From Alphaproteobacteria bacterium (GTDB lineage Bacteria > Pseudomonadota > Alphaproteobacteria > Zavarziniales > Zavarziniaceae), in contig JAJFJE010000019.1 in NCBI GenBank assembly GCA_021774355.1, positions 1-6,115 of the forward strand: DNA of 6,115 nt. The letters run 5' to 3'. Position numbers and translations under genes: made by a program. The notes under the pieces are model-generated. The model made no database searches and was not told the origin of the DNA. It saw only the letters and a list, made by a program, of their open reading frames with translations. Below are positions 1-6,073 of this stretch, one piece after another; positions within the stretch are counted from its first letter, which is position 1, and every line of letters begins with the position of its first letter.

Positions 1-207
1 GGCCGGGCCCTGGTCGGCCAGACCGTGGCCGAGGTGGAGCGGGACCTGATCCTGGACACCCTGGGCCATTGCCTGGGCAACCGGACCCATGCCGCGACCA
101 TTCTCGGCATCTCGATCCGCACCCTGCGCAACAAGCTGAAGCAATATGGCGACGACGGCGTGGCCGTTCCGCCACCCAACGAGGCGCGCAGCGCCGCGGC
201 CTGGTAG
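1..207 (+). CDS. flbD: C-terminal end of FlbD-type sigma-54-dependent flagellar transcriptional activator (partial, 5' end outside window)
   Basis: The frame is open from base 1 to a TAG stop at 205-207, so only the last 68 codons are present. They encode a Fis-type DNA-binding helix-turn-helix. The segment VERDLILDTL leads into HCLGNRTHAATILGISIRTL and then RNKLKQY, the typical end of NtrC/FlbD-family activators, followed by a short Pro/Ala-rich tail. The receiver and AAA+ (GAFTGA) domains must lie upstream. FlbD activates or represses sigma-54-dependent flagellar promoters in alphaproteobacteria; the match to FlbD rather than a generic NtrC rests on the GNRTHAA...GISIRTLRNKL wording and on flhA being the next gene. 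The gap to flhA is only 6 bases, so the two are very likely co-transcribed. A start of this gene inside the window, for example GTG at 25, is not credible because it would leave only the HTH. Confidence 0.9.
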   Translation, partial: GRALVGQTVAEVERDLILDTLGHCLGNRTHAATILGISIRTLRNKLKQYGDDGVAVPPPNEARSAAAW

Positions 208-213
208 GCGCAG

Positions 214-2316
214 ATGAGCGCCGGAAGCGCCGGTAAATTGGCCCTGCCCGCCTGGCTGGAACGCCTGCGCGTCATCGTTGCGCGCGGCGATATCGCCCTG
301 GCGCTGGGCGTCGTCGTCATCCTGACGGTGCTGATCTTCCCGATGCCGGGCTGGCTGCTCGACCTGTCGCTGGCCCTGTCCATCACCCTCAGCGTGCTCA
401 TCCTGATGACCTCGCTGTTCATCGAAAAGCCGCTCGAATTCTCGGCCTTCCCGACCATCCTGCTGATCGCCACGATGATGCGGCTGGCGCTCAACCTGGC
501 CTCGACCCGGCTGATCCTGGAATTCGGTCACGAGGGGACGGCTGCCGCCGGCCACGTCATCGAGGCCTTCGGCGGGCTGATCATGGGCGGCAATTTCGTC
601 ATCGGCATCATCGTCTTCGCCATCCTGGTGATCGTCAATTTCGTGGTCATCACCAAGGGTTCGGGGCGCATCGCGGAAGTCGCCGCCCGCTTCACCCTGG
701 ACGCCATGCCGGGCAAGCAGATGGCGGTCGATGCCGATCTCTCGGCCGGCCTGATCGACGACCGCGAGGCGCGCGCCCGGCGGACCAATCTGGAAGACGA
801 GTCGACCTTTTTCGGGGCCATGGACGGTGCGGCAAAATTCGTCCGCGGCGATGCCGTCGCCGGCCTTCTGATCACCGCCATCAACCTGGTCGGCGGCATT
901 GTCATCGGCACCATGCAAAACGGCCTGACCGTGGTCGAGGCGATGCACACCTACTCGGTCCTGACGGTCGGCGACGGGCTGGTCTCCCAGTTCCCGGCCC
1001 TGGTCGTGTCGACCGCCGCCGGCCTGGTGGTCACCAAGTCGGGCACCCGCGGTTCGGCCGACAAGGCGGTGCTGGGCCAGCTCGGCGGCTCGCCCCGGGC
1101 CCTCGGCATGGCCTCGGGCCTGATGCTGGCGCTCGCCATCCTGCCCGGCATGCCGACCCTGCCCTTCCTGATCCTGTCGGCGATCGCCGGCTTTGCCGCT
1201 TTCCGGGTCGACCGCAACAAGGCCGCCACGGCGGAGGCCGAGGCCCGGGTCGAGGCCGAGGCCCAGCGCGCCGCCCCCGCCGAGGAACCGATCTCCGCCG
1301 CCCTGGCGATCGACGCCGTTCGCCTCGAACTGGGCTACGGCCTGATTTCGCTGATCAACGATACCAGCGGGCCGCGCCTGACCGACCAGATCAAGGCGCT
1401 GCGCCGCCAGCTTGCCGCCGAACTCGGCTTTGTCATGCCGGCGGTGCGCATCCTCGACAATGTCCAGCTGCCGTCCAACGCCTATGCCATCCGCATCAAG
1501 GAGATGGAGAGCGCCCGGGGCGAGTTGCGCCCGCATATGCTGCTGGTGATGGACCCCCGCGGCCAGCCGGTGGCCTTGCCCGGCGAGCCGACGGTCGAGC
1601 CGACCTTCGGCCTGACCGCCGCCTGGGTCGACCCGTCGCTGCGCGAGGAGGCCGCGTTCCGCGGCTACACCGTGGTCGATCCGGCGACCGTGGTGACCAC
1701 CCACCTGACCGAGACCATTCGCGACACAATGGCCGAGCTGCTGTCCTTTGCCGAGACCCAGAAGCTGCTGGATGAACTGCCGGGCGCCCATCAGAAGCTG
1801 GTTGCCGACCTGGTCCCCGCACGGTTCACCGTGGCCGGCATCCAGCGGGTGCTGCAGCAGCTCCTGGCCGAGCGCATCTCGATCCGCGACCTGCCCACCA
1901 TCCTCGAAGGCATAGGCGAAGCGGTCGGTTACAGCCAGAATATCCTGGTGATCACCGAGCATGTGCGGGCCCGGCTGGCACGCCAGATCTCCTTCGCCCA
2001 GGCCGGCCCCGAAGGCTATATCCCGGTGATCCCCCTGTCGCCGCAGTGGGAGGACCGGTTCAACGAGGCCCTGATCGGCCCGGGCGAGGAGAAACAACTG
2101 GCGCTTGCCCCCAGCCTGCTGCAGCAGTTCATCCAGGGGGTCAAGCAGGCCTTCGACAAGGTCGGCGGCGACGGCGAGATGCCGGTGCTGCTGACCAGCC
2201 CGGCGATCCGGCCCTATGTCCGGTCGATCGTCGAGCGCTTCCGCCCCCACACCGTGGTGATGTCGCAAAGCGAGATCCATCCGCGGGCCCGCATCCGCAC
2301 CGTCGGCCACGTCTAA
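214..2316 (+). CDS. flhA: Flagellar biosynthesis protein FlhA, export-gate component of the flagellar type III secretion system
   Basis: A 700-residue protein, the usual FlhA length. It forms the inner-membrane export gate that passes rod, hook and filament subunits using the proton motive force. The N-terminal half carries about eight hydrophobic segments (roughly 27-44, 46-70, 78-98, 119-146, 214-234, 247-274, 295-312, 315-332). The FHIPEP family signature lies at about 152-190, with core RFTLDAMPGKQMAVDADLSA at 159-178. MDGAAKFVRGD follows at 203-213; Asp204 corresponds to the essential Asp208 of Salmonella FlhA by motif alignment. A charged Ala/Glu linker (about 334-358) joins the cytosolic domain (about 360-700), which docks export chaperones and substrates. 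The ATG at 214 is the first usable start, 6 bases after the flbD stop; its Shine-Dalgarno is weak, so translation may depend on flbD. The gene looks intact and no key motif is missing. Confidence 0.99.
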   Translation: MSAGSAGKLALPAWLERLRVIVARGDIALALGVVVILTVLIFPMPGWLLDLSLALSITLSVLILMTSLFIEKPLEFSAFPTILLIATMMRLALNLASTRLILEFGHEGTAAAGHVIEAFGGLIMGGNFVIGIIVFAILVIVNFVVITKGSGRIAEVAARFTLDAMPGKQMAVDADLSAGLIDDREARARRTNLEDESTFFGAMDGAAKFVRGDAVAGLLITAINLVGGIVIGTMQNGLTVVEAMHTYSVLTVGDGLVSQFPALVVSTAAGLVVTKSGTRGSADKAVLGQLGGSPRALGMASGLMLALAILPGMPTLPFLILSAIAGFAAFRVDRNKAATAEAEARVEAEAQRAAPAEEPISAALAIDAVRLELGYGLISLINDTSGPRLTDQIKALRRQLAAELGFVMPAVRILDNVQLPSNAYAIRIKEMESARGELRPHMLLVMDPRGQPVALPGEPTVEPTFGLTAAWVDPSLREEAAFRGYTVVDPATVVTTHLTETIRDTMAELLSFAETQKLLDELPGAHQKLVADLVPARFTVAGIQRVLQQLLAERISIRDLPTILEGIGEAVGYSQNILVITEHVRARLARQISFAQAGPEGYIPVIPLSPQWEDRFNEALIGPGEEKQLALAPSLLQQFIQGVKQAFDKVGGDGEMPVLLTSPAIRPYVRSIVERFRPHTVVMSQSEIHPRARIRTVGHV
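1234..1269 (+). repeat. In-frame 18-base tandem duplication in the flhA linker
   Basis: Two copies of an 18-base unit lie next to each other. Their first 13 bases (GAGGCCGAGGCCC, at 1234 and 1252) are identical. They encode EAEARV then EAEAQR (FlhA residues 341-352), in the charged linker between the last membrane helix and the cytosolic domain. This is probably a slipped-strand expansion that keeps the frame. Confidence 0.6.
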
Positions 2317-2324
2317 GGAAGGAG
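2315..2324 (+). promoter_or_regulatory. Strong ribosome binding site for flhF
   Basis: The run AAGGAAGGAG ends 7 bases before the flhF ATG and overlaps the last two bases of the flhA stop codon. It is the clearest Shine-Dalgarno in the window and fixes the start of flhF at 2332. It suggests that flhF is translated independently, unlike the genes after it. Confidence 0.8.
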
Positions 2325-2331
2325 CCGCCCC

Positions 2332-3396
2332 ATGCGCCTGCGCACCTTCCACGCCGCCAGCATGGCCGCCGCCATGGACGAGATCCGCAAGGCTCTCGGC
2401 GAGGACGCGATCATTGTCTCCACCCGGCGGGCCGGCAAGGGCGCGGTCGAGGTCGTGGCCGCGGTCGAGACCGCGGCCCAGGCCCCACGCGATCCCTACC
2501 GCCCGCTCAGCGAACCGGCCCGGGCCGGCCAGACCACGGCCGCCGACGACCGGGCCGGCGCCCGCCAGGCCGCCGAACGCCAGGCCGCCGAACAGCCCGA
2601 AGAGATCTATGCCCTGCGGCGGATCGAGGTCGCCCTCGATTACCACCGCCTGCCCGAACGCCAACGCAAGATCCTGGCCCGGGCGGCCCGCGCCTTTTCG
2701 GAACTCGCCCCGGTCGAGGCCCTGACCCAGGCCCTGGCCGCCACCTTGCGGTTCGCGCCGATTGCCGACCAGCCGGCCCGCTCGGTCATGCTGGTCGGCC
2801 CGCCCGGGGTCGGCAAGACCGTGGTCACCGCCAAGCTGGCCGCCCGCGCGGCCCTGGTCGGCCGCCCCTTGCGGGTGATCACCACCGATACGCTGAAGGC
2901 CGGCGCCACGGCCCAGCTGGAAGCCTATCTCCGGGCCCTGACCCAGCCGCTGGCCCTGGCCAACAGCCCGGCCGAACTGGCCCGCTTCGAACATGTGGCG
3001 TCGAAGCACCGGCGGGCGGTGATCGACAGCCCCGGGATCAACCCCTTCGACGACCGCGAACTGGACATGCTGACCCGGCTGATCGCGGCCGCGGATGTCG
3101 AACCGGTGCTGGTGCTCGCCGCCGGCATCGACGCCCATGACGCCATGGACATGGCCCGGGCCTTTGCCCGCTTGGGGGTGCGCCGCCTGATCGCCACCCG
3201 GCTCGACGCCACCCGCCGCCATGGCAGCCTGATCGCCGCCGCCGAAGCGGGTGGCCTGGCGATCGCGGAGATCAGCAATTCGCCCTTTGTCGCCCAGAGC
3301 CTGCGGCCGCTCGACGCCGCCGAGATCGCCCGCCTGGTGCTGTCCGACGACGAAGCCGAAGCCCCCTCATTCGAGGTCGAGGAGACCGCCCTATGA
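2332..3396 (+). CDS. flhF: Flagellar biosynthesis protein FlhF, SRP-family GTPase
   Basis: A 354-residue protein, shorter than gamma-proteobacterial FlhF. FlhF marks the pole at which a flagellum is assembled. The N-terminal B-domain opens with MRLRTFHAASMAAAMDEIRK and ALGEDAIIV (residues 1-29), the FlhF hallmark. A low-complexity Ala/Arg/Glu linker (about 47-92) leads to a helical N-domain (about 93-145) and the GTPase core. G1 is GPPGVGKT (156-163). The SRP-type G2/insertion motif is DTLKAGATAQL (186-196). The G3 position reads DSPGINPFD (232-240) instead of the usual DTxGR. The G4 position reads TRLD (289-292) instead of TKxD. SNSPFVAQSLRPLD (315-328) occupies the G5/closing-loop position. 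These departures leave the fold recognisable but may alter nucleotide binding or hydrolysis. The gene overlaps flhG by 4 bases (ATGA). Confidence 0.96.
   Translation: MRLRTFHAASMAAAMDEIRKALGEDAIIVSTRRAGKGAVEVVAAVETAAQAPRDPYRPLSEPARAGQTTAADDRAGARQAAERQAAEQPEEIYALRRIEVALDYHRLPERQRKILARAARAFSELAPVEALTQALAATLRFAPIADQPARSVMLVGPPGVGKTVVTAKLAARAALVGRPLRVITTDTLKAGATAQLEAYLRALTQPLALANSPAELARFEHVASKHRRAVIDSPGINPFDDRELDMLTRLIAAADVEPVLVLAAGIDAHDAMDMARAFARLGVRRLIATRLDATRRHGSLIAAAEAGGLAIAEISNSPFVAQSLRPLDAAEIARLVLSDDEAEAPSFEVEETAL
2563..2592 (+). repeat. Perfect 15-base tandem duplication in the flhF linker
   Basis: The unit CGCCAGGCCGCCGAA occurs twice back to back (2563-2577 and 2578-2592) without a mismatch. 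It encodes RQAAE twice (FlhF residues 78-87) in the disordered linker between the B-domain and the GTPase domains. Identical codons in both copies point to a recent duplication. The repeat is a plausible site of length variation between strains. Confidence 0.75.
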
Positions 3397-4166
3397 CCGC
3401 CCGACCAGCCATCGCCGCCGCGCGGCCCCACCGGATCATCGCCATCGCCTCGGGCAAGGGCGGGGTGGGCAAGACCTGGCTGTCGGTGACCCTGGCCCAT
3501 GCCTTGGCCCAGCGCGGCCGCCGGGTGGCCCTGGTCGATGGCGATCTCGGCCTGGCCAATGTGGATATCCAGCTGGGCCTCAATCCCGACCGCGACCTGG
3601 GTGCGGTGATTGCCGGCGGCCGGCCCCTGAGCGAGGCCGTCACCGCGGTGGCGGCCGGCTTCGACGTGGTTGCCGGGCGCTCCGGATCGGGGGCGCTGGC
3701 CTCGCTGTCGCGGCTGGCGGTGTTGCAGCTGCGCAAGAGCGTGGTCGAACTCGCCGCAGGCTACGACCATGTCATCGTCGATATCGGGGCCGGCATCGAT
3801 GCCACCCAAATGGCCCTGGCGGCGGCCGGAAAGCCGGCGCTGGTGGTCACCACGGACGAGCCGACCGCGCTCACCGACGCCTATGCCTTCATCAAGGTGG
3901 CGGCCCAGATGGCGCCGGCCCCGGAGCTGCAGATCGTGGTCAATCTGGCCGGCAGCCGGACCGAAGGCGACCGGACCTACGCCACCCTGAAGCGGGCCTG
4001 CGACAATTTCCTGCGCTTCGCCCCGCCATTGGCGGCGATCATCCGTCGCGACGCCAAGGTCAAGGACGCCATCCGGCACCAGACCTCGCTGCTGACCCGC
4101 CACCCGGGCAGCGATGCCGCGGCCGATGTCGCGGCGCTGGCCGCGGCCCTGCTGGACCCGCCGTGA
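3393..4166 (+). CDS. flhG: FlhG (FleN/YlxH)-type MinD-family ATPase, flagellar number regulator
   Basis: A 257-residue ParA/MinD-type ATPase. FlhG proteins act as an ATP-dependent switch that limits flagellar number and antagonises FlhF at the pole. The deviant Walker A motif GKGGVGKT is at residues 21-28, with signature Lys22. The switch I/Walker A' motif DGDLGLANVDIQLGL is at 49-63. The switch II site reads DIGAGI at 130-135, where DTGAGI is the common form. The N-terminus is only about 14 residues before the first beta strand, and I see no DQAxxLR motif, through which FlhG activates FlhF GTPase in other bacteria. The C-terminus is Ala/Leu-rich with few basic residues, so a MinD-like amphipathic membrane helix is not obvious. 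A Shine-Dalgarno GAGGAG at 3379-3384, 8 bases before the ATG, supports this start inside the end of flhF. Position next to flhF makes FlhG much more likely than chromosomal MinD or ParA. Confidence 0.94.
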   Translation: MTARPAIAAARPHRIIAIASGKGGVGKTWLSVTLAHALAQRGRRVALVDGDLGLANVDIQLGLNPDRDLGAVIAGGRPLSEAVTAVAAGFDVVAGRSGSGALASLSRLAVLQLRKSVVELAAGYDHVIVDIGAGIDATQMALAAAGKPALVVTTDEPTALTDAYAFIKVAAQMAPAPELQIVVNLAGSRTEGDRTYATLKRACDNFLRFAPPLAAIIRRDAKVKDAIRHQTSLLTRHPGSDAAADVAALAAALLDPP

Positions 4167-5668
4167 ACGGCCCGGTTACCCCGACCGGCCACAGCACCGG
4201 CACCTCTCTCGGCGCCGGTCATGCCGACACGCGCCCCCGGGACGGGGCGGTGCCGCCCCCGCCCCCGGGCGCACCCCAGGCGCCCGCTGCGGCCGCGCCG
4301 CCCGCCACGGTCGAGGACGACCCGGCCCTGCGGATCGCCGCCCAGTTGCTGCAGCTCAAGGTCGGCGATCAGATCGCCGGGGTGCTGACCCGGCCGGACA
4401 GCCGCGGCCGCTTGCAGAACCTCTCGGATGCGGGGCTGTTCGCCCTGGTCCCCCAGGGCGACGTCGAGCTGCCGCCGCCGGGCACGCCGGTCCGGGCCGA
4501 GATCATTGCCACCGGCGACACTTTGCGGGTGCTGATCCGGGCCCTTGGCGATCCCCCGGGGGCCGCGCCACGGCGCGCCGCGCTGAATTTCCTCGGCTCG
4601 GAACGGCTCCTGGCGCCGCCCGCAAGCAGCCCCCGGCCGCTCTATGCCGCGACTTTGGTGCCCACGGAAGGCCGCGCCCAACCCCTGACCTTGCGGATCT
4701 ATCCGCCCGAGGCGGCCGCGCCAGCCGCACCCGTGGTCGCGGCCCACAGCGTCGCCCGCCAGGCCCTGCCCGATGGCAGCCTGGGGCTGACCCTGGCGAC
4801 CGCCGACGGGACCGATCTGATCCATGACGGTCCGGACCTGCCCCCGGGGGCCCGGGTCGCGCTCGAAATCATTGCCCGGGCCGGCGGCCGGGCCGGGCTG
4901 TCCCGGGCCGATGCGCCGGTCGCCCTGCCCAGCCTGGCCGGGCTGCCGGCAGTGGCGGACGCCGTGCTGGCCACCCGCCGTTCCCTGGCCGATCTCGAGG
5001 CCCTGCTCCTGCGCGAGACGCCGGACCTCGCCCTGGCCGCCCTGCTGCCGGGGGCCGCCCAGGGCAAGGCAGGGCCCGGCCACCAGGTCCTGGCGGTCAT
5101 GCTGCTCGCCCTGGGGGTACGGTTCCGCGACCTCAAGGGCTGGCTGGGCGAGGCGCGCACCGCGCGGATCCTGGAAGCCGCCGGGCCGGGCCCCCTGCTG
5201 CGCGCCGGCGCCGACTTCGCCGAACTGGGACGCCTGGGCGCCGAGCCCTCGGCCCAGGGGTGGCGACCCTTCATCCTGCCCTTCCACGACGGCAACGGCG
5301 TCGCCACCGCGGTCCTGTTCCATCGCGACCTGTACCGCGAGGACCCGCCGCCCGAGTCCGAAGGGCGGCCGCGCCCGCGCGGCGGCGCGCGGCTGTTCCT
5401 GTCCGTCGACCTGTCCCATCTGGGCCAGGTGCAGATCGACGGCTTTGCCTGGGCGGGCCGGCTGGATATCGTGCTGCGCAGCCAGCAGCCGCTGCCCGAG
5501 GCCGCCCGCATCGCCCTCGGCGACCGCTATGCCGCCCTGATGGCGGCGGCCGGCCTGGCCGGGACCCTGACCTACGACCAGCGCGACGCCCGCCTCGCCC
5601 CGCCCCAGATCGGCCCGATCGGACCCGGCGGTCCCGATGGCGGCAGCATGGTCTCCGTTACGGCCTGA
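4163..5668 (+). CDS. FliK-like protein, probable flagellar hook-length control domain protein
   Basis: A 501-residue protein with GTG start at 4163 overlapping the flhG stop (GTGA), which implies translational coupling; no clear Shine-Dalgarno is seen. No in-frame ATG occurs near this start; an alternative is GTG at 4250. The frame is open far upstream within flhG and flhF, but that part is a shadow. The N-terminus (1-52) is Pro/Ala-rich with PPPPP at 31-35 and is likely disordered. Two beta-rich stretches follow (about 65-126 and 160-247), ending in similar PPGxxVxxEII segments. A helical part spans about 262-350. The C-terminus (about 408-471) has RLFLSVDLSHLGQVQIDG, then RLDIVLRSQQPLPEAARIAL and a GLAGTLTY end. 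This matches the pattern of the FliK C-terminal domain (LxVxxxxLGxVxV ... GxLxVxL ... AlxxxL ... LxxAGL). FliK measures hook length and switches export specificity at FlhB. Assignment rests on pattern and context; it could be a paralogue of the main FliK. Confidence 0.7.
   Translation: MNGPVTPTGHSTGTSLGAGHADTRPRDGAVPPPPPGAPQAPAAAAPPATVEDDPALRIAAQLLQLKVGDQIAGVLTRPDSRGRLQNLSDAGLFALVPQGDVELPPPGTPVRAEIIATGDTLRVLIRALGDPPGAAPRRAALNFLGSERLLAPPASSPRPLYAATLVPTEGRAQPLTLRIYPPEAAAPAAPVVAAHSVARQALPDGSLGLTLATADGTDLIHDGPDLPPGARVALEIIARAGGRAGLSRADAPVALPSLAGLPAVADAVLATRRSLADLEALLLRETPDLALAALLPGAAQGKAGPGHQVLAVMLLALGVRFRDLKGWLGEARTARILEAAGPGPLLRAGADFAELGRLGAEPSAQGWRPFILPFHDGNGVATAVLFHRDLYREDPPPESEGRPRPRGGARLFLSVDLSHLGQVQIDGFAWAGRLDIVLRSQQPLPEAARIALGDRYAALMAAAGLAGTLTYDQRDARLAPPQIGPIGPGGPDGGSMVSVTA
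4231..4272 (+). other. Long GC-rich potential hairpin early in the FliK-like coding region
   Basis: Bases 4231-4250 can pair with 4253-4272 in 16 of 20 positions, nearly all G-C, with two symmetric 2x2 internal loops. The inner arm is GGGGCGG (4244-4250) against CCGCCCC (4253-4259), and the outer arm is GCGCCC (4231-4236) against GGGCGC (4267-4272). The structure sits about 70 bases after the GTG start and spans the Pro-rich codons. It could slow ribosomes or cause early transcription stopping, but coding constraint and high GC may explain it. Confidence 0.45.
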
Positions 5669-5686
5669 TTTGCTGCAACTGCGATC

Positions 5687-5715
5687 TTGAAGTGTGGCGT
5701 TTCATCTATCATAAT
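5687..5715 (+). promoter_or_regulatory. Predicted sigma-70-type promoter for the XRE regulator
   Basis: A TTGAAG -35 box (5687-5692) is separated by exactly 17 bases from a CATAAT -10 box (5710-5715), giving 4/6 and 5/6 matches to TTGACA and TATAAT. Transcription would begin near 5722, leaving a leader of about 40 bases before the ATG at 5763. It lies in the only AT-rich patch of the window. No sigma-54 signature (GG-N10-GC with TGGCAC/TTGC) was seen here. Confidence 0.55.
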
Positions 5716-5732
5716 TGACGTATTAAATATGA
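5709..5732. promoter_or_regulatory. Imperfect inverted repeat over the -10 region, candidate operator
   Basis: TCATAATTGA (5709-5718) and TTAAATATGA (5723-5732) are inverted copies matching at 8 of 10 positions around a 4-base centre CGTA. The repeat covers the predicted -10 box and transcription start. That is where an XRE-family dimer would sit to repress its own gene. Binding by the adjacent regulator is inference. Confidence 0.4.
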
Positions 5733-5762
5733 GTATCGTGCTCTGAACCCTAATGGGGCGCC

Positions 5763-6026
5763 ATGATCACCGACACCCAGATGCGCGCCGCACGGGCCTT
5801 GCTGGGGATCGATCAGCGGCAACTGGCCGCCCTGGCCGGGGTTTCGCTGCCGACCATCCAGCGTATGGAGTCGAGCGGTGGCGTGGTTCGCGGCGTGGTC
5901 GAGACCCTGGTGAAGGTGATCGACGCGCTCGAACGGTCGGGCATCGAGTTGATCGGGGACAACGCGCCCAGCGCCGGCGGCGGACGCGGGGTGCGGCTGA
6001 GACAGAATCAAGCGCCGAACGCATAA
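5763..6026 (+). CDS. Small XRE-family helix-turn-helix transcriptional regulator
   Basis: An 87-residue, single-domain DNA-binding protein. The XRE/Cro-type helix-turn-helix is clear: RAARALLGIDQRQLAALAGV (8-27) followed by SLPTIQRMES (28-37), with the recognition helix near 28-36. The C-terminal part has GIELIGD at 60-66 and GRGVRLRQ at 74-81, an ending typical of a family of short XRE regulators common in alphaproteobacteria. Their targets are mostly unknown. The ATG at 5763 gives the family-typical start MITDTQMRAARALLG; an ATG at 5781 would cut off residues before the first helix. The ribosome binding site is weak (GGGG about 6 bases upstream). It has its own likely promoter, so it is probably a separate unit rather than the end of the flagellar operon. 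No toxin or partner gene is visible next to it. Confidence 0.9.
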   Translation: MITDTQMRAARALLGIDQRQLAALAGVSLPTIQRMESSGGVVRGVVETLVKVIDALERSGIELIGDNAPSAGGGRGVRLRQNQAPNA

Positions 6027-6073
6027 CCGCCTCGCGCATGCCGCGGCGACCGCCGACCCAGAGGTCCAGGGCC

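Larger units (their letters stand above)
5669..5762. other. AT-rich intergenic spacer between the flagellar operon and the XRE gene
   Basis: These 94 bases are clearly richer in A and T than the rest of the window, most of all at 5700-5740. The spacer separates the last flagellar gene from the regulator and carries the promoter and inverted repeat listed separately. I see no convincing intrinsic terminator (stable stem plus T-run) after the FliK-like stop, so the flagellar transcript may read through or end by Rho. Confidence 0.7.

Noticed and set aside
2046..3140. Plus-strand open frame of 364 codons in another phase
   Set aside because: The product is Arg/Pro/Gly-rich without domains and overlaps the end of flhA and most of flhF, both certain genes.
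2925..4103. Minus-strand open frame of 392 codons over flhF and flhG
   Set aside because: It is opposite two well-recognised genes and its product is low in complexity; it is a composition shadow.
3251..4162. Upstream extension of the FliK-like frame to an ATG at 3251
   Set aside because: The 304 extra codons give an Arg/Pro/Gly-rich sequence lying over flhF and flhG; the GTGA overlap at 4163 is the natural start.
4553..4562. CCCCCGGGGG palindrome (another at 4841-4850)
   Set aside because: Both lie inside normal Pro/Gly codons of a very GC-rich gene and have no loop, so they are expected by composition.
3977..5419. Long open frame on the minus strand (480 codons)
   Set aside because: It lies opposite flhG and the FliK-like gene, its Gly/Gln/Arg-rich product matches no family I know, and long antisense frames are expected at this GC content.
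5669..5686. Search for an intrinsic terminator after the FliK-like stop
   Set aside because: Only a tiny TTGC-T-GCAA repeat is present, with no stable stem and no T-run.
5715..5743. Second -35-like box TTGACG at 5715-5720
   Set aside because: It matches TTGACA at 5 of 6, but no acceptable -10 box lies 16-18 bases downstream, whereas the TTGAAG/CATAAT pair has ideal spacing.
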